Assembly: GCA_026120185.1 (NCBI GenBank)
Contig: JANUWF010002342.1
Span: 4,097,001 to 4,161,000 of the forward strand
Direction of reading: 5' to 3'
DNA from: Voacanga thouarsii
Lineage: Eukaryota; Streptophyta; Magnoliopsida; Gentianales; Apocynaceae
Length of the DNA: 64,000 nt
Below the pieces are notes generated by a model that ran no database searches, was not told the DNA's origin, and was given only the letters and a program-made list of their open reading frames with translations. The translations under genes were made by a program, and so were the position numbers. This document shows positions 35,605 through 47,857 of the stretch, piece after piece; within the stretch, counting starts at the first letter, position 1; the number at the start of each line of letters is the position of its first letter.

Positions 35605-36249
35605 ATAGATAATGTATGGTATCTTGACAACAGATGCTCTAAACACATGATAAATAGAAAAGAATTCCTTGTGCATTACGGATACAAAAATGGTAGATCA
35701 ATTACATTAGGTGATGGTTCAAAGAATAAGGTTGTTGGATCGGGAATATTGAACATTGAAAGTATGCCTAATCTTAAAACTTTATATGTTGATGGCTTGA
35801 AGGTAAATCTGATTAGTATCAGTCAATTGTGTAATGACAATATGATGGTGAATTTTGACAAAGATAAGTGTCTTATTGTTGACGAAACTAGAAATTATGT
35901 GATTTTTGGAAACAGAACTTCTAACAATTGCTATCAGATATCGATGTCGAATTCATACAATTGTATGTTAACTAAATATGATGAAGTTGAGTTATAGCAT
36001 CAAAAGTTAGGATATGTTAATTATAAATAATTGGAGACATTAAGTTCAATAAGAGCTGTTCGTGGACTACCTCAGCTAGGTAAGCTTGTCAAAACTATCT
36101 GTGCTGATTATCAAGGTGCTAAGTAGTTCAAATCGCCACATAAAAAGGTTTACCAAATAGTCGCAACTACAGTTCTAGAGCTTGTTTATATGGATTTATT
36201 TGGACCAACCTAAATAGAAAGAGTTAGCGAAAACAGGCATATCACAATA
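35605..36249 (+). pseudogene. Element F protease and first part of integrase
   Basis: Protease begins WYLDNRCSKHM, where the active-site D-S-G is D-N-R. It continues through ITLGDGSKNKVVGSGILN and NLISISQLCNDN, usual for copia proteases. The pre-integrase zinc region follows with QKLGYVNYK and VRGLPQLGK, then integrase VYMDLFGPT near 36190. The frame stops at 35997 and again later. The sequence is cut at 36249 by solo LTR G and resumes at about 45448 with VNDYSRFTLV. Confidence 0.8.
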
Positions 36250-37261
36250 TGTAATGAATGTTCATCACATGCATATTTTATACAGCTTTTGTACTTTAAA
36301 ATGTTCATAAATATATTATGGATTGTTACTTATCCCCATATTTTTGCCTTGTTTGATATAGCTTACATTGATTTGAGATTAAAAGTGGAAGCAAGGTAAA
36401 AATAACTTCAAAAGAATTTTGAGGAGCACTGACGCTGTCATCCAACTCATATCCCATAGTGACGTGTTGTAACTTAAACTTTAGAATTAAAGTATTGGGA
36501 ATTAATAGCGTCGTGTAATCCACCTTCAATCACACCGTGTATCTTCAAAGTTTCAAAAGTTTTAAACTACTAGGAACTAAAGGCATCGTGGCCCTCATAT
36601 CATTAATGGAAAGTATGCACATCGCCTGTATAGTACCTTAGACGACGTTGTGCAACATCGCAGTCAACCCCTATTCAGCGGATTTTTGGAATTTTCAAGA
36701 GGAAACTATAAATACCTTATTTTTGGGACATTTCTGGAGAGAGCCACATGAGGTTTACATCTAAAAACTCTTTAGAAATATCAAGGGCTGGAAGAGAAGA
36801 TCAAGGCTAAATTAAAAGAGAAGAGAAGCATCCTAAATAGAACTTAAAGTAGAAGAAGGATACTTATCTATAAGTTTCCCTTTACTTTTGCTTTGTAATT
36901 TTGATTTAGTGATGTTTGTATTACTTAAATCTAAATGTAATTAAATGGTTGTACCTTAATTTGATTTTATATAAGACTATCATTTGATTAATTAAATATT
37001 GTTTGAGTAATCTATCATTTGGGCTTACTTGATTGAATTGATTGATTTTGTTGTTCTCTTATTTCGATCCTGAAAAAATGATTTATGAGATGGGTACCCA
37101 TATATATTAGTTCAATAGATTTGTTTTTCCTTGATGAACTTTAGAAAAGATTTAGAGGATAAGAACTTTGTGTTGGATGGAATTGTTTAATTACCTAGAG
37201 GCACAAGCTTTACATTTTTTGGCTTTAAATTTGTGGGTCTTTAATTTTAATTTGAAGGCAT
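36250..37261 (+). mobile_element. Solo LTR G (gypsy), left part
   Basis: It starts TGTAATGAATGTTCATCAC, a diverged form of the element A LTR start. It has TATAAATAC at 36707-36715 and CTTATCTATAAGT at 36863-36875. The preceding five bases are CAATA and those after its right end CACGA, an imperfect duplication. Its right part is 44919-45442. No internal domain of its own is present. The left border of copia H inside it is approximate. Confidence 0.75.
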
Positions 37262-39060
37262 AGAAAGCGGAAAACACAGGGCACGCAGCGGAAGCAAAGA
37301 TAAAAAACTGGAAAAAAACCAAGAATAGGAGAATCCCGATCAGAGCCGACGTCGGCTCCGGCAGCCCTAGCGGCGCCGATTGTGCTCTGGCGGGACTCCA
37401 AGATTAAACTTTTTTTTACCTCTTTTCCTCGTTCTAAGAGTTAGCTGAGTCGGAACGTGCCCAACCGGGGTAAGTGTGCTGGTAGAAGCCTCTGGTGCGA
37501 TTACTGCAAGTCTCCTACTCCGTCTTTGCATATAAGTGAATGCCAATCTTTCGATCCTCCAGTATATGACTTGCCTAAATCCGTTTGGTGAACAACTACA
37601 GACTAAGGACCCTTTTTCTAGAGAGAGAGAGACGTCTGGCCTTTCTTTCACAGAGAAGAAGCCGTCTCAGAGAATGTGTGTTCTGTCAACAACAACATTG
37701 TTTCCAATCCTCCTGTTTAACTTAAATAAAACTCTAGGTTAAACTGGATTGGGCCATTAGACTCTTAGTTTAACTTTTTGGGCTTAATTAATTACTCTAA
37801 TTATAACCACCATAATGGCCCAATTAATAATTAATTTTTCAACCCAAATAAATTAGTCCAATTAATAAGTCTATATTAGTTTAGTCTCAGGTTAATCTTT
37901 AATTATTCAAACTGGGCCAAAACCCTGAATAATTAATTAACTGACTAAACTAATTTAATTAATTCTCTCTCCATAGACCTTTATTTTCTTCTAGCCTAAT
38001 AATTAAATCAGGCTACTTAAATAAAATAAATTTCATTTAATTTAAGATTAACTCCTTAGCCCGTATTTAATTAGGACTCACGGTCTATACTGGGACCAAA
38101 AGACACACCGCCTTGGCTATTAAAATGACCAAAATACCCTTGCCATATAAATAGTTGTATTTTACATTTTAAATATTTCTTAATATCACTATAAGGAAAT
38201 ATTGACCCCAAGGATAGTGCTGCGTTAGCAAAGTACCTACAGATGTAATGATTAAAATATCCCTCTATACATCGCCGTACATTTAGAGAGGAAGAAATGT
38301 ACTAATACCTCTCTAAATGACATCTACCATCCTTAGGCCTCTAGTCCAATGATCCACGACTTCTTGGATTGTTTTTGCTTTCCAAGGGAGCTACCTTAAA
38401 GCAAATATTCAAGTCATGCTTCCCAGGGCCCTGGATATTTAGATTATTCAGACAACTACAAGAGGCGATATAGTATAGAAACTATCTTATATAAGTCTGT
38501 CTTAACTAACTAGTCACACGTACCCAACATGCAAGTATATTGACCCTACGATAGAACTTCAACTATAGCATATCAAAGTATATGCTTCCAGCTTCGTCAG
38601 ATCATCAACTCACACTCAAGTTATAGAGTACTAGTCCACGCTTAGCGGTAGTAGTCTAAGTTTCTACCATATAGTACTTTTAGAAACCACTACTATAAGT
38701 CATGTTCTATGTATTCAAAATACGCTTATGTCACGAAGTGAGTGAACTACTCACTGGCTAAAGGTAAGCCATTCTCCATTTAGAATTCACAACATAATAA
38801 CCTAGACATGATGAGATTCTCATTCTCATCAATTGGTTAAGAATGAATGTTTATGGGTTAAGTAACCCGTGATCCATACCTTACTGTGAAAGACCTCCAT
38901 TCACATAGACCACTTACTTAAACACAATGGGTCTTTTCCAAACGTAATTATGCACAAATAAAATTGTAAATTCACAAACAATTTTTGAAAATAAATTTTT
39001 TTATTAAAACATTTGATTTTTACATCAGAAACCTAGTCTAAGAGGGCATACATCCCAACA
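37262..39060 (-). repeat. Element H 3' LTR
   Basis: It aligns from about 37482 to 39060 with the 5' LTR at 43318-44918. About 220 bp at its low-coordinate end, with a GC-rich GAGCCGACGTCGGCTC and the phrase TTCCGCTGCGTGCCC on the minus strand, have no counterpart in the other LTR. The border with G at about 37262 is judged from the point where G would read on into ATGTTCCTTGGG. Confidence 0.8.
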
Positions 39061-39082
39061 ATCTCATACTTGTACTCTAAGA

Positions 39083-40602
39083 CTAAGTAAGTCCGTAGTT
39101 GCCCACCCCTATGGCATCTAAGTGTCTCTTGAAAGCTTTCTCAGCCAAAAGCTTGGTAAATAGATCTGCTAAATTGTTCTCGGGGGCAATCTGTTCTACT
39201 ACAACTTCCCATCTCTGGATGAAATCCTGGATCAGGTGGTACTTCATTTCAATGTGCTTCCCTTTCTTGTGGTTCCGAGATTTTTTGGATTGCGATACTG
39301 CTCCAGTGTTATCGCAATACATCACAATCGACCTATCCATGTGTGGCACGACTCCAAGTTCTAAAAAGAACTTCCGGAGCCAGACTGCTTCCTTGGATAC
39401 CTCCAAAGCTGCCACATACTCAGCTTCCATAGTTGAATTAGTAATGCAAGATTGCTTGATACTCCTCCATGAAATAGCTTCTCCAGACAAGGTGAAGATA
39501 TATCCACTAGTGGATTTTCTCTCATCCTTATCCACCTGAAAGTCTGAGTCTATGTATCCTATAGGAACTAAGTCATCAGCCTTGTAAACCAGCATATAAT
39601 CTCTCGTTCTCTTGAGGTACTTGAGTATATGCTTTATAGCTTGTCAATGAACCTCCACAGGGTTTGACTGATATCTGCTAACCAAGCCTACGACAAAGCA
39701 AAAATATGGCCTAGTACACAATATGGTGTACATGAGACTTCCCAAAGCCGAAGCGTAGGGAATCCTACTCATTCTGTCCTTTTCTTCTTGAGACTTAGGA
39801 TAGTCCCTTGGAGAAAGTGACAACCTATGTCTGCAAGAGATTAGAGCTCCCTTGCATGAGTTCATGCTGTACCTGACTAGCATCTTGTCAATGTATGCCG
39901 CTTGGGATAATCCTAACATTCTATACTTCCTATTTCTAAGAGGTCTAATCCCGAGAATGTAGTTGGCTTCCCCAAGTCCTTCATATTGAATTGACTAGAC
40001 AGCTAAACCTTTATAGATGATAATGACCCTACATCATTTCCAATAAGTAGAATGTTATCTACATACAAGACAAAAAAAACCACATTAATGCCTTCAAGTT
40101 TCCTGTACACACATGGTTCATCATCGTTTTGAACAAAACCATAAAACTTTACAATCTCATCAAAATGAATGTTCCATGCCCTTGATGCCTGCTTAAGTCC
40201 ATAAATGGACTTCTTAAACTTGCAAACCATATGCTCTTGGCCTTTAGCAATAAAGCCTTCCGGTTGGGACATATAGATGTCTTCACCAAGATGGCCATTT
40301 AAAAATGCCATCTTCACATCCATTTGCCATATCTCATAGTCATAATGACATGTGATGACAAGGTGGATACGGATAGACTTAAGCATGGCTACCGGGGAAA
40401 AGGTTTCCTCATAATTGATTCCCTCTTTCTGAGTATACCGTTTCACCACAAGCTTAGCTTTAAAGGTTTCCACCTTCCCATCTACTCCCCTATTTCTCTT
40501 GTATACCCACATACACCCTATGGGTTTTATTCTTTCAGGTGAAGCTACAAGATCCCAAACCTGATTGAGATACATAGACTTAATCTCGGTTTTCATTGCT
40601 TC
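39083..40602 (-). pseudogene. Element H reverse transcriptase and RNase H
   Basis: The reverse transcriptase domain (40596-40003) runs from NQVWDLVASPERIKPIGC through KSIRIHLVITCHYDYEIWQM, MAFLNGHLGEDIYMSQPEGF and KKSIYGLKQASRAWN. The catalytic box reads YVDN in place of YVDD. A stop follows at 40003, and one G is missing in a run near 39970, shifting the frame at DLGEAN. RNase H (39595-39083) keeps GYIDSDFQVDKDERKSTSGY, EAEYVAALEVSKEAVWL and YCDNTGA with its acidic residues, and ends LFTKLLAEKAFKRHLDAIGV. Another stop lies before QAIKHILKYLK. Confidence 0.92.
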
Positions 40603-40605
40603 ATG

Positions 40606-41990
40606 TCACAGATTTGCATCAGCATCAGCAATAGCCTCCTTGTATCTAGTGGGGTCTTGTTTCTGATGGTCGGAGACCAGTTCAAAAGTTTCTCCAGCCC
40701 ATCTCTCTAGAACTCTAGACACTCTCCCACTACGACGAGACTCCATATGAACAGGCTCCTGAGGTTGTGCCTCTTCTTGTTCTACAATCGGGTCAGAAGA
40801 AGTTGCTTCCGAAGATAACTTCTCCTTCAATTCCAACCTAGTTGAACCTTTCGTGGAAGTACTTTGATCATCCTCTAAGTATCTAGCATTGGTACTAACC
40901 AGTACCTTCTGCTCCCCAGGATGATAAAAGTAACTACCCTTTGCCCCTTTTGGATATCCAACAAAATAGCATAATTTTGATTTTGGTTCCAACTTGTCTC
41001 TCTTGACTAGTATATAAGTTGGACAATCCCATATCCTGAGATGATTCAGACTTGGCTTACGCCCAGTCCACATCTCATAGGAAGTCCTAGGTACTGACTT
41101 AGAAGGCACCAAGTTCAGAATATATGCCGCTATTTCTAGGGTATATTCCCAAAAAGACATTGGAAGAGTAGTATGAGACATCATACTTCAGACTATTTCC
41201 ATCAATGTCCTATTCCTTCTCTCAGCTACTCCGTTCTGCTGGGGTGTCCCTGACGTAGAGAGTTGGGATACTATCCCATGATGTACCATGTAGTCCTTAA
41301 ATTCACCAAGGAGGTACTTTCCACCACGATCCGATCGTAAGGTCTTGATCAATTTACCTGTCCGACGCTCTACTTCAACCTTAAACTTTTTGAACTTGTC
41401 AAAAAAGTCAAACTTGTATCTTATCAGGTAAACGTAACCAAACCTTGTACAATCATCCGTGAAAGTGATGAAGTACTCAAAACCTTCTTTAGCTGGTGTA
41501 GACAGGGGACCACAAACATCAGTGTGAACAAGACTCAATACCTTCTTGGCTCTATCTGCCTTAGGGGCAAATGACCTTTTGGTCATCTTTCCTATCAGGC
41601 AGGACTCACACTAAGGCCAATTTTCCAATCTCAATGAGCCCAATGGCCCATCATAAATCAACTTCTGGATCCTAGTTGAGTTGATATAACTTAACCTTAG
41701 ATACCAAAGATAAGAGTCATTGACATTGGCCTTCCTCTTCTTTGTTAAAGGTTCAGATCGAGCATTATTTAATTGATTGTTAATAGGGTTTAAGAAAAAT
41801 AGATTCTCATACATGTGCCCAAACTTGTGCTCCATTTTCCACACGTAGATCATATTCGCCCTTCTGGAGTCTTCTAATCTTTCTAAACCCCTACAAGGAG
41901 TTACAGATGTGATCAGTGGCTCCTGAATTAACAATTCAAGTGGAAGTTGATCCAACCATTGATATAGACTCTAGATAGAAATCATTACCT
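40606..41990 (-). pseudogene. Element H protease stub and integrase
   Basis: Protease is reduced to its start, IVNSGATDHICNSL, with the active-site Asp changed to Asn. A stop and frame change follow, and most of the domain is deleted. The pre-integrase region reads YLWYLRLSYINSTRIQKLI (the His expected in the LWHLRLGH block is Tyr) and CESCLIGK. Integrase (41586-40606) keeps the catalytic triad: Asp in LVHTDVCGPLS, Asp in TLRSDRGG, Glu in NGVAERRNRT. It continues through LPMSFWEYTLEIAAYILN and HLRIWDCPTYI. In-frame stops fall before CESC, after RTLMEIV, and after ADADANL. Confidence 0.9.
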
Positions 41991-42009
41991 GTGGGGTTTT
42001 TCTTGGCTT

Positions 42010-42793
42010 GAGGATCTAGACACTCCTTTTTCTAGTGTCCCTTCAGTCCATACTTGAAGTACTTGCCTTTGGGTTTGTCTTTGGACTGGGTCTTGGGCTG
42101 GACCGCTGCATTCCCCTTCTTTGTCTTAAACTTCCTGGGCTTGGGCCAAATTCTAGAAGATGAAGCCTTAGCAATCATAGCCTTAGATTGTGGCTTCATG
42201 ACCTTCTCCGCCATCTGGAGCTCATTCATCAACTCAGTCAAACCCATGTTTAACTTGTTCGTGTTGTAGTTCAACTTGAACTGAGTAAAGGAACTCGATA
42301 GAAATTCGAGAAGCATGTCCACTTGGCTCTCGGGGTCAATGACAGCCGCTAAGATTTCTGCCTCCTCGAAAGTAGTAATCATCTTGAACATATGCTCTCT
42401 GACTGATGCTCCCTCAGCCATCTTAGTGTTAACGATGGTTTGAAGAGCCTCCTGTCTTGCGGGCCAGCTTTTATCCGCGAATATCGTGGCTAATGATTGG
42501 GTTATGTCATACGCAATGGTCATTTGCTCATGTTTGGATTGGAGCACATTAGACATGGAGGCCAACATGTAACAACGAGCTATCTCGTCGACCTTCTTCC
42601 ATGCCTTTTCAGCCTCACGCTCCTTGGCGGAAGAACTCTCCCCAATAACAAGGCAGGTTTTATAAAGGACATACTTATACTCTTTTATTGTGAGTATTAT
42701 GTTCAGGTTCCTTTTTCAGTTCACATGGTTTGGTCCCATTAGCTTATTCTCTCGGAGAATAATGGTCAATGGACTAAAAGAACCTCCCACCAT
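42010..42793 (-). pseudogene. Element H gag
   Basis: The start is at 42793 (MVGGSFSPLTIILRENKLMG). One stop replaces the Trp of the VNWKRNL motif, and the frame is then open from about 42714 to 42032. The middle reads EIARCYMLASMSNVLQSKHE, SVREHMFKMITTFEEAEIL and MLLEFLSSSFTQFKLNYNTN. These are typical of plant copia gag (UBN2-type). The zinc knuckle reads YFKYGLKGH, stop, KKEC: both first cysteines are Tyr and the Trp is a stop. Confidence 0.92.
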
Positions 42794-43317
42794 TTCTGAA
42801 AATCGAAAAAAAATAAAACAAAAAATATTCAGTTTGTGAAAACAAAGCAAATATGTGCACTTTATCCTTATTATTAAAATTGATAATAATCAATTTGGCT
42901 CTTAGGAAAACTGACATAGCTTCTTGGGAAGATTAACAGTTTCTTAAGTTAAGTGTGTTAACCCCCACAAATTAATTTTCCTTTTAGGTAATGATCAAGA
43001 AGATAACTCCATCGAAAGGATGGTCGTTTCCTCTCATTTCCTATGGACATACCTCGCACTATGGCCGATCATAGTACATGCCCCGAGTTATTAATTATAT
43101 CTCTTCATTAGATCTAGATCCTTGTGGCATCCCCATCCTATACAGGTTCACTCACAGGGTGACGCGAGGAGACCCACAATCTCTAAAGAGAATCGTGAAG
43201 GAAGCTGTGGGACTGTTGGAACCCATCTCCCACTTAATCTTTTAAAATAAGGGTTTTCTGAAAAAAAAAATCCTTTTGAAAATTCTTTTAGTCCATTTAA
43301 AAATCCTTTTGAAAAAA
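42794..43317 (-). other. Element H leader region
   Basis: Untranslated region between the 5' LTR and gag. No tRNA-Met primer-binding site (TGGTATCAGAG) was found. The stretch 43200-43317 repeats the phrase AATCCTTTTGAAAA and replaces the LTR end seen in the other copy, so the 5' LTR terminus and primer site appear lost. Confidence 0.5.
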
Positions 43318-43451
43318 ATACCTCTAGTGCGATTCCTACAAGTCTCCTACTCCGTCCTTGCATGTAGGTGAACGCCAATCCCTCGATCTTCCAATATATG
43401 GCTTGCCTAAATCTGTTTGGTGAACAACTACAGACTAAGGAACCTTTTTCT

Positions 43452-43485
<34 letters not shown>

Positions 43486-44918
43486 GTCTAGCCTTTCTTT
43501 CACATAGAAGAAGCCGTCTCAGAGAATGTGTGTTCTGTCAACAACAACATTATTTTCAATCATCCTGTTTAACCTAAATAAAATCCTAGGTTAAACTGGA
43601 TTAGGCCATTGGATTCTTAGTTTAACTTTTTAGGCTTAATTAATTACTCTAATTATAACCACCATAATGGCCCAATTAATAATTAATTTTTCAGCCCAAA
43701 AAAATTAGTCCAATTAATAAGTCTATATTAGTTTAATCCCAAGTTAATATTTAATTATTCAAACTGATCCAAAGCCCTGAATAATTAATTAACCGACTAA
43801 ACTAATTTAATTAATTCTCTCTCCATGGACTTTTATTTTATTCTAGCCTAATAATTAAATCAGGCTACTTAAATAAAATAAATTTCATTTAATTTAAGAT
43901 CAATTCCTTAGCCCGTATTTAATTAGGATTCACGGTCTATACTGGGGACCAAAAGACACACCGCCTTGGCTACTAAAATGACCAAAATACCCTTGCCATA
44001 TAAATAGCTGTATTTTGTATTTTAAATATTTCCTAATATCACCATAAGGAAATATTGTCCCAAGGATAGTGCTGTATTAGCAAAATCTCCGGCGTACAAG
44101 TGTAAAGACTAAAATACCCCTCTATATATCGCCGTACATTTAGAGAGGAAGAAGTATACTAACACCTCTCTAAATAACATCTACCATCCTTAGGCCTCTA
44201 GTCCAATGATCCACGACTTCCTGGATTGTTTCTGCTTTCCAAAGGAGCTACCCTAAAGCAAACATCCAAGTCATGTTTCCTAGGGCCCTGAATATTTAGA
44301 TTATTCAGACAACCACAAGGGGCGATATAGTATAGAAACTATCTTGTACAAGTCTGTCTTAACTAACTAGTCACACATACCCAACATATAAGTATATTGG
44401 CCATACGATAGAACCTCAACTATAGCATATCAAAGTATATGCTTCCAGCTTCGTCAGACTACCAACTTATACTCAAGTTGTAGAGTACTAGTCTACGCTG
44501 TAGCGGTAGTAATCTAGGTTTCTACCATATAGTATTTTTAGAAACCACTACTACAGGTTCTGTTCTACGTATTCGAAATACGCTTATGTCATGAAGTGAG
44601 TGGACTACTCATTGGCTAAAGGTAAGCCATTCCCTATTTAGAATTCATAATATAATAACCTAGACATGATGAGATTCCTATTCTCATCAATCAGTTAAGA
44701 ACAAATGTTTATGTGTTAAGTAACCCATGATTCATACCTTACTGTGAAAGACCTCCATTCACATGGACCACTTACTTAAACACAATGGGTCTTTTTCAAA
44801 TGTAATTGTGTACAAATAAAATTGTAAATTCACAAACAATTTCTGAAAATAAATTCTTTTATTAAAACATTCGATTTTTACATCAGAAACCTAGTCTAAG
44901 AGGGCATACATCCCAACA
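43318..44918 (-). repeat. Element H 5' LTR, 3' end missing
   Basis: It aligns closely with 37482-39060. It contains (GA)n at 43455-43484, longer than the short GAGAGAGAGAGA tract in the 3' LTR (37619-37632). The high-coordinate end CATCCCAACA is at 44918. Confidence 0.88.
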
Positions 44919-45442
44919 TAATGTTCCTTGGGTTTAATTTATATGATAAAAATATCTATGGATTGGGCTCAAGAATAAGAAACTCATTACTTGAAAGAGT
45001 GTGGGATTTTGCATTTAGGGTCCTTTGCCAATGTTTAGATTTTGATTCAATTGATTGACCAATAGTTTATGCGTGATTATTATTGGAGGAATTCACTTTA
45101 ATTACATGACTGGTCTCATTTTCTTTCTTATATCTTGCTCTTGTGATCTTCTAGACTCTACCTTGTTATTGGGTTGATGTATTCTTATTGTACTCATTGA
45201 TAATTAGTTATAATTGATAGTAGTTACTGACTTTATTTCTCTATTTTAATTGATTGAACAATGAAATAAGAATGGAAGTAGAGGTAGTTGAGGTAGTTCG
45301 TAGGGATTCTTCGATATTACCAACACAACTCTATACTACATGATAGGTATACTTGTCCAAATTTATGTGTTATGTGAGTTAATTTGGTATTTTAACTTAA
45401 AACTTGAATGAGTTTTAGATGCATTTTTCTATCACACAAGCA
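44919..45442 (+). mobile_element. Solo LTR G, right part
   Basis: It continues the gypsy LTR with GTTCCTTGGGTTTAATTT, then GTGGGATTTTGCATTTAGGG and ATACTACATGATAGGTATAC, all matching element A's LTR. It ends near CACACAAGCA, after which integrase sequence of F resumes. Confidence 0.75.
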
Positions 45443-45447
45443 CACGA

Positions 45448-47857
45448 TGTGTTAATGATTATTCTAGATTCACTTTGGTGTGATTTCTAAGTCAGAAGTT
45501 AGACGCTTTTGAAGCCTTTCATAAGTTGTGTATGAATTTACAAACTCATAAAGGAATAAAGTTTAAAAGGCTGAGTGATAATTGAAGAGAGTTTGATAAC
45601 AAATTGTTTGAGGAATTCCATGATGAGAATGAAATCCAATAAGAGTTTTCAGCACCTAAAGCACCTCAACAAAATAATATTGTTGAATAGAAAAATACAA
45701 CCATATAGGAGATGGCAAGAGTCATGTTTAATGCTAAAAAAATGTCACACAAATGGTAACCAGAAGCTGTGAACACTGTAATGCACATCATTAATTGGAC
45801 TTACTTCAGACCTCACATAAAGAAGACAGCTTATAAATTTTGGAATGAAAGGAAACCTCTGTTGAATTACTTTCATGTGCTTGGAAGTAAGTGTTACATT
45901 TTGAATAATAGAGAACAACTAGGGAAGTTTGATAAAAGAAGGGAAGAAGGAAATTTTCTTGTGTACTCTGACAACAACAGAGCTTTTTGAGTATTTAACA
46001 AGAGAAATCAAGTTGTCATGAAATGGATTAAAGTTGTTGTTGAAGATGTTCCATCAGACAAGCAGAAGAAGTAAGCCATATTAGAATATGATGACGAGTC
46101 TATTCAAGCTAATGATAAGATTGTAGCTTCCAATGAAGTTAACATAGAATTGAAGAAGACTCTAACAAGGAAAAGAAAAATGTTCAACAGAAAGTTCCAT
46201 ATTTGAGAGTAAAGAAGAATTATCCATCTGATCTGATTATTAATAGTCTTGATGAGCCCATAAAAACTAGAGAAAAAATAAGAGTGGATTACAAGGAAAT
46301 AGACAAGTATGTGTGCTATACTTCAATACTAGAGCTAAAGAATGTTAAAGAAGCCTTAACAAAGGAACACTAGATAGTTTCAATGTAGGAAGAATTTCAA
46401 CAATTTGAAAGAACTAATATGTGGGAGCTTGTGCCAGAGCAAGGAATATTAATGTCATAGGTATCAAGAGGGTATTTCATAACAATATAGATGAACTTGA
46501 TAACATTACTAGGAACAAGGCAAGATTAGTTGCACAAGGCTATACATAGATTGAAGGCATTGACTTCGACAAAACATTTCGCACTTATAGTAAGGTTGGA
46601 ACTTTTCACATTGCTACTTGTAGTTGCTTATGCAAAAAACTTCACATTTGAACAAATGGATTTAAAGAGTGCTTTTCTAAATGGGTTTTTATAGGAAGAA
46701 GCATATGTTGAACAACTAAAAGATATTATCTATCCAGAATTCCCCAATCATATTTGCAAGTTAAAGAAAGCTCTCTATAGTTTGAAGCAAACACCAAGAG
46801 CTTGGTATGAAAGGCTAATTAACTACTTGTTAAGGTGTAGTTACAAGTAAGAGAGAGCTGACAAAACTATGTTTGTTAAAAAACCTAGGAGTAGACTTTA
46901 TTGTAGTATAAGTCTATGTTGTTGATGATATTGTATTTGGATCTACATTGAGACAAATGTTAGAGGACTTTGTTGAACTCATGCAAATAGAGTTTGAGAA
47001 GAGCATAGTTGGTGAATTGATATTCTTTCTTGGTTTGCAGATTAAACAGATGAAGGATGAAATTTTTATATTCCAAACCAAGTATGCCAACAACTTGATT
47101 AATAAGTTCAACATGGAAAGTTCGAAGTATGTTAAGACTCCTATTAGTATTTTTTAGAAACTATTAAATGATGAAAAAAGGCAGGAGATAGATCAACATC
47201 TGTATAAAGAATGATTGGAGGCCTGCTATCTGATTGTTAGTCATCTTGATATTTGCTATAGTATTGGAGTTTGTGCAAAATATCAAGCAAGTCCTAAAAA
47301 AAAAATCACATTTGAATGCTGTTAAAAGAATTCTTAAACATATGTGTCATACCTCAGAATATGATATTTACCTTAGAAAGGATTATAGCACACATCTTTT
47401 TGGGTACAATGATGCTGACTGGGTAGGAAATTGTAATGACTGCAAGAACACTTCTGATGGATGTTTTTATCTTGGGAACAATCTTGTGTTATAATACAGT
47501 AAGAAACAAAATAGTAGATCATTGTCAACTATAGACGTTGAATACATTGTAGCAGGGAGTTGTTACACTCAACTGTTGTGAATAAAACAGATGCTGGAAA
47601 ATTATGGTATTACTCAACAAGAGCTGATAGTTTATTGCAACAACATAAGTACTATTGATAACTCAAAGAATCCATAACATATTAGGACAAAGCACATCAA
47701 CATAAGACATCACTTTATTAAGAAGTTTGTTGAACAAAGAATTGTGAAGATTGAATATGTTTCAACTCAGAAATAACTAGTAGACATCTTCACAAAACTT
47801 CTTAATGCTATGCAATTTGATGAATTGCAAAAAGTATTAGGACTTGGTTTACTTTGA
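45448..47857 (+). pseudogene. Element F integrase (rest), reverse transcriptase and RNase H
   Basis: Integrase resumes with VNDYSRFTLV, then REFDNKLFEEFHDEN and PQQNNIVE, close to the PQQNGVVERKNRT block. The C-terminal part 45769-45990 holds HIINWTYFRPHIKKTAYKFW. Reverse transcriptase is broken across frames: EQMDLKSAFLNGFL, KLKKALYSLKQTPRAWYERL (about 46650-46830), and the catalytic region reads YVVDDIVFG at about 46911. RNase H keeps FGYNDADWVGNCNDCKNTSD, STIDVEYIVAGSCYTQ and the tail LVDIFTKLLNAMQFDELQ, ending LGLGLL at 47857. Many stops are present. Confidence 0.88.

Larger units (their letters stand above)
37262..44918 (-). mobile_element. Element H: nearly complete Ty1/copia element
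   Basis: On the minus strand: 5' LTR (about 44918-43318), gag, protease stub, integrase, reverse transcriptase, RNase H, and 3' LTR (39060 to about 37262). Both LTRs begin TGTTGGGATGTATGCCC. Coding domains are long and mostly in frame, with a handful of point stops and one clear frameshift, so it is younger than elements F and I. The order integrase before reverse transcriptase and the gag type place it in Ty1/copia. Target duplications were not resolved because the left border is uncertain. Confidence 0.88.

Noticed and set aside
39099..39539. 146-codon plus-strand ORF
   Set aside because: Antisense shadow of the clear RNase H domain of copia H.
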